26,421 bases of DNA from Spirochaetes bacterium ADurb.Bin110 (GCA_002070755.1 MWDY01000201.1:1-26421); one strand, 5' to 3'; positions 8,290 through 15,848 are shown, numbered from the stretch's first letter. The notes: a model not told the origin generated them from the letters alone. Numbers and translations: made by a program.

Positions 8290-9290
8290 TCTTCTTCCTC
8301 GAATTGATCTGTAGCAGACCTCTGTAACCTCCCGGGTTCGTTTGTCTTTGCATTTCTTGTTTCTTCTAATTCCGCACGCATTCTAAGATAACTCTCGTAG
8401 CGGTCATTATGTATGAGCCCTTCTTGTACAGCTTGCTTCACCAAGCAGCGCAATTCATATCTATGTGTACAGGAAGCACCAAACTCACAGAGCCCTAAAA
8501 ATGGAACCATATCAGGAAAATAAGATGTAAGGTCATTTGGTTCGATATTTCTTATCGCAAGCCTGCGAATACCTGGAGTATCGATTATGTCAATATCTCC
8601 GTTTGGCGAAGAGATCATTGTGGAGAGAGTTGTCGTGTGCTTTCCTCTCTTATATTTTTCCGAAATCTCAGCTATCCGCTGATCTGCTCCTGGAATAATA
8701 CAATTTATGATGCTCGATTTGCCAGTACCGGATTGCCCTATAAAGACTGATGTTTTTCTAAGAAGAATCGTCCTAAGTTCATCGATCCCTATAGAATCCT
8801 GAACACTGCTTTTAATTACTCCATAACCAAGCTTCTGAAAAGCAGCGAGACGGGATTCGATTGAAATATCCAGACCTAAATCGATCTTATTACATACTAC
8901 AAGCAAAGGCAGGTCGCAATATTCAGCCATTACACCCACTCTATCGATAAATCGAGGCCTAAAAGGAGGCGCTTTTGTACTCGCTATGCATACCACAAGG
9001 TCAAGGTTAGCTGCAAAGACCTGTCGCGCTTCCCCTTTCTCACTATAGCGAAAGAATTCATTTTTCCTATCGAAAATGGATTCTATAACTCCATTCTGTT
9101 TCGATAACGGTATCACCGATACATGATCGCCCGCTGCAAGATTTTTGTAACCTTTAGATGATGAATCGATTATCTTGCCTTTGATTGTGCATGTTCGAAT
9201 ATATTCATCATCGCAGCTCACTTTTGCGTATCGATTGCTGATTGAGATTACAACGCCTAGCACCATGGATTCATTGCTATTGCAATTCAT
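8283..9290 (-). CDS. rsgA: Ribosome small-subunit-dependent GTPase RsgA
   Basis: Circularly permuted GTPase that acts in late maturation of the 30S subunit. An N-terminal OB-fold (to about residue 75) is followed by permuted G motifs in order: G4 NKID, G5-like region, G1 GQSGTGKSS, G2 region KRGKHTTTLS, G3 DTPG. The C-terminal zinc-binding segment contains CEFGASCTHRYELRC, and the protein ends in an acidic tail. The ATG at 9288-9290 is preferred because it forms an ATGA overlap with the murI-like stop; an upstream TTG at 9309-9311 and an ATG at 9264-9266 are alternatives, and none has a strong Shine-Dalgarno sequence. The next gene, mutS2, overlaps its end by 7 bases. Confidence 0.96.
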   Translation of the reverse strand: MNCNSNESMVLGVVISISNRYAKVSCDDEYIRTCTIKGKIIDSSSKGYKNLAAGDHVSVIPLSKQNGVIESIFDRKNEFFRYSEKGEARQVFAANLDLVVCIASTKAPPFRPRFIDRVGVMAEYCDLPLLVVCNKIDLGLDISIESRLAAFQKLGYGVIKSSVQDSIGIDELRTILLRKTSVFIGQSGTGKSSIINCIIPGADQRIAEISEKYKRGKHTTTLSTMISSPNGDIDIIDTPGIRRLAIRNIEPNDLTSYFPDMVPFLGLCEFGASCTHRYELRCLVKQAVQEGLIHNDRYESYLRMRAELEETRNAKTNEPGRLQRSATDQFEEEEW

Positions 9291-10087
9291 AGAAGCTGTA
9301 GTGGAGAACAATTGAATTTATCTGACCATGCAATGTAGTATGGAGTTGCACCACGATCCCCTGCAAGAAAGAACCTTGGCTTTTGAAATTCGGTTTCTTC
9401 AGCATGCTCTTTATAATGAATAAGCTTTTGTAGAGCGGATATCACTTTTGGCCTCGGATCAAGACATTGGACATTGAAAGCTTGTCGTTCATTTAATTGA
9501 TTGGCAATAGCATCTTCAAGGAGAATGAATTGGCTGCTAGCCAAAACAATTCGATCTGCTCCTTCCTCTAATGCATAATTGATGTAAGGAGCTACCATTG
9601 TCTGTGCAGAGAGCAAAGACGCAAAAGGAAGATGTTGCTCTGCATATTCAATGAGACCTTGGGCAGGTATTCTAATGACTTCACTATCTGGAGCATCTCT
9701 GGCTATCAAATAATCTAGAAAAGAATCCTCGGCAGTGCGAGACGTGGCAAGCAGTGCTATACGATGAGTCTGTGATTCTTTCGCTGCCTCTGCAATCGGA
9801 GGTATCGCGCCTATTATATGTAAGGCTCTATGAGCCGCTTGAATTTCCTTTAATCCAATTTGAACAGCTGTCATACATGAGATTATAAGAACTTCGGGAT
9901 CAAGCCGTGCTCGAATTCTCCTTATGCGTTCAAAGAGCATATCGCGGATCATCTCAGGAGATTTTGTTCCATAGGGGAAGCCTGCATCATCAGCCACATA
10001 ATCTATTTCTAAAAAGGGAAACTCCCGATTTACGGCCTGAACAAAAGGCAATCCACCTATGCCTGAATCAAATACGCAGATGCGCAT
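9287..10087 (-). CDS. murI: Glutamate racemase-like protein, second catalytic Cys replaced
   Basis: Asp/Glu racemase family protein of 266 residues; canonical MurI makes D-glutamate for peptidoglycan with a two-cysteine mechanism. The opening MRICVFDSGIGGLPF carries the conserved Asp7/Ser8, and FPYGTKS matches the PYG-T/S substrate loop. The first catalytic Cys is present as C71 in ISCMTAV (family CNTAS). At the second site the usual GCTHYPLL is ASSQFILL: Ser184, Ser185 and Gln186 replace Cys, Thr and His. Either the enzyme is catalytically altered or it is a non-racemising relative. The start ATG (10085-10087) has AGGAG eight bases upstream. It lies between the Cys-rich gene and rsgA, overlapping rsgA by ATGA. 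I am sure of the family and unsure of the activity. Confidence 0.85.
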   Translation of the reverse strand: MRICVFDSGIGGLPFVQAVNREFPFLEIDYVADDAGFPYGTKSPEMIRDMLFERIRRIRARLDPEVLIISCMTAVQIGLKEIQAAHRALHIIGAIPPIAEAAKESQTHRIALLATSRTAEDSFLDYLIARDAPDSEVIRIPAQGLIEYAEQHLPFASLLSAQTMVAPYINYALEEGADRIVLASSQFILLEDAIANQLNERQAFNVQCLDPRPKVISALQKLIHYKEHAEETEFQKPRFFLAGDRGATPYYIAWSDKFNCSPLQLL

Positions 10088-10108
10088 CGCTTATTTCTCC
10101 TTAGATAT

Positions 10109-10399
10109 CTATTCACCAAACAATGAATTGAATCTTCTTTTCGAGTCAGCATTTTGCTTTGAATCTGCAGTTTTCCCTTTGTCCAGATATTTCTCCGAAA
10201 TCATGAAAAAATCACAATGATTTCGCTTTTCTTTATCTGCTACAAGCTCCTCTATCGTTTCTCTGCAGTCCCAATGGGCACCGATAGTATAGAAACGACA
10301 CATTAGACACACATGCAGGTCTTTCCCACAGCTATCACAGGTATCATTGAACCCTGGCCTGTAATCATAGGCCAATAGAGCACCGCATTTATAACACAT
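10109..10399 (-). CDS. Small Cys-rich, probably zinc-binding protein of unknown function
   Basis: Not a family I can name. The 96-residue product begins MCYKCGALLAYDY and has paired cysteines at C2/C5, C25/C28 (CDSC) and C35/C38 (CLMC), with further Cys in HWDCRE and NHCDFF, so one or two zinc ribbons are likely. The C-terminal third is Lys/Asp/Ser-rich and probably disordered, ending RRFNSLFGE. The ATG at 10397-10399 is chosen over an upstream TTG at 10433-10435 because that TTG lies inside the predicted -35 box, and the -10 box ends exactly seven bases before the ATG. It is the first gene of the unit leading to the murI-like gene, rsgA and mutS2. Confidence 0.75.
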   Translation of the reverse strand: MCYKCGALLAYDYRPGFNDTCDSCGKDLHVCLMCRFYTIGAHWDCRETIEELVADKEKRNHCDFFMISEKYLDKGKTADSKQNADSKRRFNSLFGE

Positions 10400-10406
10400 A
10401 TTAAAA

Positions 10407-10435
10407 ATTCTACATTGTAAGCAAAATACTGACAA
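10407..10435 (-). promoter_or_regulatory. Strong predicted promoter, leaderless start of the Cys-rich gene
   Basis: On the minus strand TTGTCA (10435 to 10430) is separated by exactly 17 bases from TAGAAT (10412 to 10407); each box matches the sigma-70 consensus in five of six positions. Only seven bases lie between the -10 box and the ATG at 10399, so the A of the ATG is the expected transcription start. No Shine-Dalgarno sequence could be carried by such an mRNA. Confidence 0.6.
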
Positions 10436-10535
10436 GCGTTAGAAACCAATATGAATGATTGTAGTATTTAATTTAGATTATTAGGTCTTGGTTTTGAGTC
10501 TTGAGAATCCTTGCAAGATCATATAGGCTATAATT

Positions 10536-11135
10536 ATGTATAAGGTTTCTTCTTGCGCCATAGAAGGTTGCAGTTTGCCTGCTTTCTCGATAGAAAACCT
10601 CTGTTATCATCACCTACAAGACTATCCTGAGCGCATGAAAAAAGCCATGCAGGAGCTGCAGAGCAATAATATTCTTCTTAATAGAGTCTTTGATTACGCG
10701 TTTCTTATGGGTCTTGATTTTTCTCGCTATCGTTTCGTTGGTTGCTCTTTTAGAAATGCAAGGATTCAACATTCACTGTTTACTGGGGCTTCCTTCCACC
10801 TATGCTTTTTTGATAGTTCCAGCTTCTTTTCTTGTGATCTATCTGGTGCCGATGTCGATTTTTGTTCCTTTGGGAAATGCTCTTTTATGGACTGCAGCTT
10901 TGAGAATTCCGAGCTTATCCAATCAAGCTTCAATGGCTCTGTAATTGTGGATTGTACCTTTGCAGGCTCTAATCTATATAACTCTCGTTTTATAATGTGC
11001 GACATGAATACTGTCAACATTGACAATTGCGATTTCAAGAGAGCTTTCTACATTCCTTCCAAAGAGCAAAAAGTCAGCTTCTCAAGATCGAATATTGCAG
11101 AGGCTGTCCGAGATCTGGAGCATCTTTATCTATGA
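10536..11135 (+). CDS. Pentapeptide-repeat protein with N-terminal zinc-finger-like motif
   Basis: The 199-residue protein begins with a compact Cys/His motif, C7-x4-C12-x10-C23-x2-H26, in the style CAIEGC...LCYHH, likely to bind one zinc ion. After a short helix (about 27-55), residues 55-180 follow the A(D/N)LXX-type pentapeptide pattern with frequent central Phe and Ser/Cys (FSRYRFVGCSFRNARI, FSCDLSGADVDFCSF), which should form a right-handed quadrilateral beta-helix. No signal peptide is seen, so it is probably cytoplasmic. Pentapeptide proteins can mimic DNA or act as binding scaffolds; no specific role can be assigned here. The stop overlaps the ATG of the next hydrolase gene (ATGA at 11132-11135). 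No Shine-Dalgarno sequence is present, and a TATAAT ends one base before the ATG. Confidence 0.85.
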   Translation: MYKVSSCAIEGCSLPAFSIENLCYHHLQDYPERMKKAMQELQSNNILLNRVFDYAFLMGLDFSRYRFVGCSFRNARIQHSLFTGASFHLCFFDSSSFFSCDLSGADVDFCSFGKCSFMDCSFENSELIQSSFNGSVIVDCTFAGSNLYNSRFIMCDMNTVNIDNCDFKRAFYIPSKEQKVSFSRSNIAEAVRDLEHLYL

Positions 11136-11740
11136 AGATTTACCATCATTATTCAGTCTACGGATTTTCGAATATATACATAATTGTCAATGAATCATTA
11201 AAGAGAGCTATAATAGTTGATCCTGCAGAACTCACTGCGACAATGATCGAAAGAATCGAGCAAAACAACCTTGATCTCTGCGGAATACTTATCACCCATG
11301 ATCATATTCATCATGTCAAGGGGCTATCTACAATCATGAAGATCTATAGTCCTACAATCCATGCTTCCAATGCTAAATTGCTTGGATTTCAATGTAGTAA
11401 GTTGAGGGATGGGGATGTCTTTAGCGAAGCAGGTTTCGAGATTACCGCAATAGCAGTGCCCGGCCATTCTCAGGATTCAATTGTCTATCTCATGGAAGGA
11501 AATTTTCTTTTTACTGGCGATGTACTCCATGCAGGCGTAATTGGAAAAACGAACAGTGTTTTCAATACAAATGCGCTCATAGCTCGCATTAAGCAAAAAC
11601 TCTTTTGCCTTCCGGAGAGTACACTTGTTCTGCCTGGGCATGGCCCGCCAAGCACCATTGGTACTGAAAAAAGCGCCAATATATCTTTCCAGGAGGGCTT
11701 TGCTGAGCGCATCCGTCCAAACTATGACTTCTTTGTGTAG
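11132..11740 (+). CDS. Metallo-beta-lactamase-fold hydrolase (glyoxalase II-like)
   Basis: The 202-residue protein begins MKIYHHYSVYGFSNIYIIVN, a typical short MBL opening, and belongs to the glyoxalase II-like hydrolase group. Metal-ligand motifs are THDHIHHVKG (H56, H58, H61), PGHSQDS (H112), FTGDVLHAG (D130) and LPGHGPPSTIG (H170). The first motif is HxHxHH and not the usual HxHxDH, with His60 at the Asp position. The substrate is unknown; thioesters such as lactoylglutathione analogues are the family default. The ATG at 11132 is chosen because it starts the fold and overlaps the pentapeptide-protein stop as ATGA; the longer open frame upstream only shadows that gene. It converges on the isomerase-like gene with 15 bases between stops. 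Confidence 0.9.
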   Translation: MKIYHHYSVYGFSNIYIIVNESLKRAIIVDPAELTATMIERIEQNNLDLCGILITHDHIHHVKGLSTIMKIYSPTIHASNAKLLGFQCSKLRDGDVFSEAGFEITAIAVPGHSQDSIVYLMEGNFLFTGDVLHAGVIGKTNSVFNTNALIARIKQKLFCLPESTLVLPGHGPPSTIGTEKSANISFQEGFAERIRPNYDFFV

Positions 11741-11755
11741 ATTATCTTAAAAAGT

Positions 11756-13015
11756 CTATAGTTGCTCAAAAACCGAAATCCTTCTTGTCCAATTGCCTCT
11801 TACCATAACAAGATGATTTCCAAGCGGATTTGTAAGCATCTCTTGAGCTTTTTCATTGGAAAGGCTTAGCAAAGCCTGTGTTCTGCACAACCCTTCGCCG
11901 CGCGGACTTGCTATCACTCGAGCAGTAGAATACCAGAGCTCTTCGAGGTGCTTGCCGCCTATCCTGAAAAGAGTCACTTTTTCTTTGGGCAAGATTCCTG
12001 CTATTGCAACTCCAATCCCCGATTCAAAATGGCTGCGTAGCCCATATTTGGATAGAATTGAGCGGGGCGCCGTACAGTGAGCAACCAGCATTTCAGCTAA
12101 ATCATCCTCTTTCTTTATAATTATATGAGAAGGATTGGCCATCCAGCCAATTTGTCCTGTCAAAGAACGAATCCAACTTAGACCGATAATTGAAGGAATG
12201 TCCCCTTCGCAACCTGCATCGATTCCCTCATCTGCAAGTTGAGATAGAGCAAGACAACCTGTGCTCTGATCTTTGAGAACGAGATCGAAACAGCGTAAGG
12301 TAAGTGAGGAAAGCTTATATCGATCCACAAGGGTTCTTAGGGCCTGCAATATCTCCATCGACTTCAGCAAGTCTGCATTACTCGATTCAGAAAAGAATTC
12401 TGCTTTTTCTTGCAAATCTTCGATTATAGGAGCTCCCAGGGAACTGGAACGTATCTCTCCGATATTCCGCATGAGCTCCTCCAGAGGAATATCGATAAGC
12501 TCAACACCCCATGAGTTCAAGGCTACAAGCGAATCCTGACTTGAGGCTATGAGCCAATCCGAAGGTCTACCCACTACACCAATTCTGCAGTTTCGCATTG
12601 CGATTTTGCTCTGACAAACGGCAATTATGTCCTCTAGTTCTTTAGAGTCGAAGGCACCTGAGGCATCGGCTTGAAGAATCAATCCCTTCCCGCCATCTTG
12701 TTTGACCTTTGCAAGAATCTCGAGAGAAGCAGGCAGAGAGTTTTGTGATGGATGAGCAAATAACACTATGGGCATTCTGAGCTCTAACATCTTCTCTCTA
12801 GAAATCAATCTCATGGCTTCAGACTCAGTTCCGCCCGTGAGCACGAGCATAAAAAGCGGTAGTGCAGAGTTTCTTGGATGAATCAGAGTGGATCCAAGGC
12901 TTAGTAATTCGCCTCCAGCTCTCTGAAGATTATCCTCAAAAATACCAAGCAGTCTCATTTTCTGAGGTTCATCGTGCAAGATCGATGAAACCACTGCATA
13001 CTGAAAAATTGCCAT
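11756..13015 (-). CDS. L-fucose/L-arabinose isomerase-fold protein
   Basis: A protein of about 419 residues with the C-terminal signature of the L-fucose isomerase family: TLRCFDLVLKDQ, GCLALSQLADEG, GCEGDIPSIIG, then AHCTAP and the late EGLCRTQALL region. The N-terminal half (LVLTGGTESE, PIVLFAHPSQNSLPAS, IGVVGRPSDWLI) fits the Rossmann-like domains of these isomerases. The family interconverts aldoses and ketoses with a divalent metal; the substrate here is unknown. The ATG at 13013-13015 (MAIFQYAVVSS) has GAGG six bases upstream; another ATG at 13025-13027 overlaps the hemW stop as TGATG and would add four residues. It is the last gene of the lepB-lepB-like-hemW unit, with no other sugar genes nearby. 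Confidence 0.75.
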   Translation of the reverse strand: MAIFQYAVVSSILHDEPQKMRLLGIFEDNLQRAGGELLSLGSTLIHPRNSALPLFMLVLTGGTESEAMRLISREKMLELRMPIVLFAHPSQNSLPASLEILAKVKQDGGKGLILQADASGAFDSKELEDIIAVCQSKIAMRNCRIGVVGRPSDWLIASSQDSLVALNSWGVELIDIPLEELMRNIGEIRSSSLGAPIIEDLQEKAEFFSESSNADLLKSMEILQALRTLVDRYKLSSLTLRCFDLVLKDQSTGCLALSQLADEGIDAGCEGDIPSIIGLSWIRSLTGQIGWMANPSHIIIKKEDDLAEMLVAHCTAPRSILSKYGLRSHFESGIGVAIAGILPKEKVTLFRIGGKHLEELWYSTARVIASPRGEGLCRTQALLSLSNEKAQEMLTNPLGNHLVMVRGNWTRRISVFEQL

Positions 13016-13026
13016 ATGAAACCTCA

Positions 13027-14283
13027 TCAATCTAGTTCTTCAAGACATTCAACAAGAAATCGATTTAGTATATCAAAATTTTTTGGCTTAAGAGCAATAA
13101 GATCTCCACTCCGTACTATTTCGCTATTCCATCGCTTGAGAGTAAAAGGTATGAATTCCTCAAGATTTATTCTAAATAGCGAGCTTATTCTTTTTTTATC
13201 AATCCCTCGCAATGTCCTGAAACCCATCATCAGAAACTCGAACAGAGCTGTCTTTCTATCGATTATCTCTATATCTTTGGGAATCTCCATTGGCGATTGA
13301 ATATATGCGTTTATGTCTTTTGTCTCTGTGATTCTGAAAATAGTGCCTAACTCCTGGCTTTTATTGTAAGCAGGATATTGGATTGTGCTCACTCCTCCAC
13401 TTCCTACCCCAAGATATGGCTCCATATTCCAATATGCAGCATTATGCCTACATTCATGACCTAATCTGGCATAGTTTGAAACCTCATATCGATGGAAACC
13501 CTGGCCTTCTAAATAAATATCGATCTTAGTCCGCTCTTCTGCCAATTCATCGGCATCAAGCATGACGAATTCTCCAGAAGAAACTTGGCTTTCAATCAAA
13601 GTTCCTTTCTCCAGCGTGAGGTCATATATAGAAATGTGTGAAACTCGACTTACAAGGTATTCGAGTGATTGCAATATAGAGCTTTTGCCTTCGCGCCTTT
13701 TGCCAAATTTGTGGGGAATGCCTAGTAGTAGATCTACAGATATTTCAAATGGATACTCGCATAGAAGTTCTATGGCTTGTATCGCATCATCGATAGATCC
13801 TACTCGTCGCAGAATAGGCCATTCTTCTTCTGAAAGAGTTTGGATTCCGAGGGAGATGCGATTAACTTTCGTGCGAACGAGCATATCGAGTAGGGTCTTG
13901 TCAAGACTCTCAGGGTTAGCTTCGATCGTCCACTCACAATCTCTGTATGCGTATGGTTCTAGGCTATCGACTAGTTTTTTAAGCACTTGCCTATCGAGAA
14001 CTGATGGTGTTCCCCCGCCTAGGTAGATTGTCGAAAAAGGCCCCGCTCGAAAAAGCTCCAACCAATTTTGAAAATTTATGAGTATTGCTTGCACATAGGA
14101 AATTTCATATTCCAATGAAGAAATGTGTGAATTATTGGCGAACGGTACAGAGAAAAAATCGCAATAAGAACATCGATCTGCACAGAATGGAATATGAACA
14201 TAAAGCGAATTTATTTCGAATGGATCGATATTTAAAAATGTTTTTCCCTCATGCTCAGGGATCTGTAAAGCCATTGGCTTCAT
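13027..14283 (-). CDS. hemW: HemW-like radical SAM protein (coproporphyrinogen oxidase family)
   Basis: Radical SAM protein of 418 residues. The iron-sulfur motif is HIPFCADRCSYCDFFS, a CxxxCxxC followed by Phe, which is characteristic of HemW heme chaperones and distinguishes them from HemN. Other family blocks are YLGGGTPSVL, WTIEANPES, VNRISLGIQTLSEEEW, ISIYDLTLEKGT and RYEVSNYARLGHECRHNAAYW. HemW proteins bind and deliver heme; many annotated as oxygen-independent coproporphyrinogen oxidase lack that activity. The ATG at 14281-14283 overlaps the preceding lepB-like stop as ATGA and has AGGAAAGG upstream. A further upstream ATG at 14311-14313 would overlap lepB-like more deeply and is less likely. 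Confidence 0.93.
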   Translation of the reverse strand: MKPMALQIPEHEGKTFLNIDPFEINSLYVHIPFCADRCSYCDFFSVPFANNSHISSLEYEISYVQAILINFQNWLELFRAGPFSTIYLGGGTPSVLDRQVLKKLVDSLEPYAYRDCEWTIEANPESLDKTLLDMLVRTKVNRISLGIQTLSEEEWPILRRVGSIDDAIQAIELLCEYPFEISVDLLLGIPHKFGKRREGKSSILQSLEYLVSRVSHISIYDLTLEKGTLIESQVSSGEFVMLDADELAEERTKIDIYLEGQGFHRYEVSNYARLGHECRHNAAYWNMEPYLGVGSGGVSTIQYPAYNKSQELGTIFRITETKDINAYIQSPMEIPKDIEIIDRKTALFEFLMMGFRTLRGIDKKRISSLFRINLEEFIPFTLKRWNSEIVRSGDLIALKPKNFDILNRFLVECLEELD

Positions 14284-14861
14284 TGTACCTTTCCTATTCG
14301 AGCTAATGGCCATATCCTCAAGACCACTCTGCCCTTGATACGAGAGGGCAGTACAATTTGACTCCCTGTCATACGGCCCTTATCGCTTTGAGATTCTGTA
14401 GCAAGCTTAAAGACTGTCGATGTCTTGAGGTTATTTTTTTCCTGCTGGATACCCTGAATTCTCATTACTGCTGGAAGACCGAATGTTTTGCCAAATTCTC
14501 TTTCCAAAAGCGAATATTTCTGTAGAGTTACAAATCTCAATGCTGAATCTTCGATCATTGTTATAGAGGGGAGAATGAATTCCGACCCATCTCCAACAAG
14601 AACGACATCACCTTTTTTTGGCGAGCCAGCTATACTAACGAGTTTTTCTTCTGCGAAAAGCAGACATGGTACCACAATAACAATATCGCCATCTCTGAGC
14701 GTTGGTTTCATAAGGTCCCCACAAACCTTCCAAGCCTGAAACACAAAGGTCCTTATGATAATGCACAAAATGATAAAAACAACGATGTATATAAGAATTC
14801 TGTTTCGAGCCCTTTTCCGTTTTATTTTCTCTGCATATCGTATGGGCCGCTTGGCGAACAT
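14280..14861 (-). CDS. Signal peptidase I-like protein lacking the catalytic serine
   Basis: S26-family paralogue of 193 residues lying 12 bases downstream of lepB. A basic N-terminus (AEKIKRKRARNR) is followed by one membrane helix (about 22-38), then CGDLMKPTLRDGDIVIV, which aligns with the active-site box PSGSMxPTL of LepB, and KKGDVVLVGDG. The nucleophilic Ser before Met is Leu50, and I find no KR-x-x-G box for the general-base Lys, so the protein should not cleave signal peptides. The C-terminal LPSRIKGRVVLRIWPLARIGKV resembles the LepB end (VLGHALFVYFPLSRIGSI). It may assist or regulate LepB, or bind substrates. It overlaps hemW by ATGA. Confidence 0.8.
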   Translation of the reverse strand: MFAKRPIRYAEKIKRKRARNRILIYIVVFIILCIIIRTFVFQAWKVCGDLMKPTLRDGDIVIVVPCLLFAEEKLVSIAGSPKKGDVVLVGDGSEFILPSITMIEDSALRFVTLQKYSLLEREFGKTFGLPAVMRIQGIQQEKNNLKTSTVFKLATESQSDKGRMTGSQIVLPSRIKGRVVLRIWPLARIGKVQ

Positions 14862-14873
14862 ACAGCGTCACTC

Positions 14874-15848
14874 TCAATGGATACTGCCAATTCGGCTAAG
14901 TGGAAAGTAAACAAATAGAGCATGTCCTAGCACTTTTTTTTCGGCGATTGGCCCAAAATATCGTGCATCGCGTGAATTGTCTCGGTTGTCACCCATAGGA
15001 AAGATCCGCGAATCCGCTATATACCATCCATTTTCATAGCGCTGTGCAAGCTGAGCGTTTCGGGAATTGGAAGGATCAGCATCTCGCAAAGTAGTTACAC
15101 GAATCATGTCATATTGAAAAGCGTCCTTATTTGCATTTTGCACAGATGGCATCCCTACTCGAGAAGGAAGAGGAAGACTAAGTTCAGCATAGGCTGAGGC
15201 TATACCGACATTGTCTATCTCTGTATATTCGTTTGAATTAACTAATCGTTGCATCTTTACAGGCAATCCAAGACCTTCCATCAACATTCGCTCATCTAAG
15301 AACACCGAGGAGCCCATAGGCTTTATGGATACTTCACCATTTCTTACACGAAGCGTATCTCCTCCAACCCCTATAGCTCGCTTTATAAGATAATGCACTC
15401 GCGGCTCGCCCGTTGCTTCTCTGTCTATGTCGACCAGGGTAAATGTAACCATATAAAGCAATTGTTGAAATATCGTATAGATTGGACCGCGTGAGAGATA
15501 GGTAGGATTTTCAAAAACAATGACATTCCCTCGTTTTGGTGTGGAAATTCCTGGGGTCTTTAAAACCCCAGGCAAAAGCTCGGGGCCATAGGAGAGTTTG
15601 TCTACAAAAATCATATCTCCCACTAGAAGTGTCTTTTCCATAGATCCCGATGGTATCCTATAGTTTTGAAAAAAATACTGATTTATGACAAGTACAACGC
15701 AAGCAGCCCAGAGAATGGCATATATCCAGTCCAAAATCGGATGGCGCTTTTGCTGTTTCATCTTTGCGCGAAGGGATCTTTTTTTCCTTCTTGTGAGTAG
15801 ATCTTCAGAAAACATAACAAGTTTATTGGGAATATCCATATTCTTCAT
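14874..15848 (-). CDS. lepB: Signal peptidase I
   Basis: Membrane serine protease that removes signal peptides from secreted proteins on the outer face of the inner membrane. The 324-residue protein has a strongly basic cytoplasmic N-terminus (about 20-37), a membrane helix at about 38-59, the catalytic box RIPSGSMEKTLLVGD with nucleophile Ser69, the Lys box LIKRAIGVGGD with Lys156, and box E MGDNRDNSRDARYFG (from about 285). The catalytic Ser/Lys pair is therefore intact. A long insertion between box D and box E (about 170-280) is typical of larger Gram-negative type enzymes. The first ATG (15846-15848) is used; Met4 is an alternative. It opens the unit lepB, lepB-like, hemW, isomerase-like. 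Confidence 0.96.
   Translation of the reverse strand: MKNMDIPNKLVMFSEDLLTRRKKRSLRAKMKQQKRHPILDWIYAILWAACVVLVINQYFFQNYRIPSGSMEKTLLVGDMIFVDKLSYGPELLPGVLKTPGISTPKRGNVIVFENPTYLSRGPIYTIFQQLLYMVTFTLVDIDREATGEPRVHYLIKRAIGVGGDTLRVRNGEVSIKPMGSSVFLDERMLMEGLGLPVKMQRLVNSNEYTEIDNVGIASAYAELSLPLPSRVGMPSVQNANKDAFQYDMIRVTTLRDADPSNSRNAQLAQRYENGWYIADSRIFPMGDNRDNSRDARYFGPIAEKKVLGHALFVYFPLSRIGSIH

Noticed and set aside
10441..10535. Small RNA or tRNA in the gap between the Cys-rich and pentapeptide genes
   Set aside because: No cloverleaf, no stable hairpin and no T run; only the short palindrome CTTGCAAG and promoter-like sequence are visible.
10690..10944. Hydrophobic overlapping plus-strand frame with a membrane-protein look
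   Set aside because: It is the alternative frame of the Phe/Ser-rich pentapeptide repeats, which give hydrophobic codons out of frame; the pentapeptide pattern in the real frame is clear.
13562..14026. Plus-strand open frame of 154 codons inside hemW
   Set aside because: Antisense of the radical SAM core; no ribosome binding site and Ser/Arg-rich composition typical of shadow frames.
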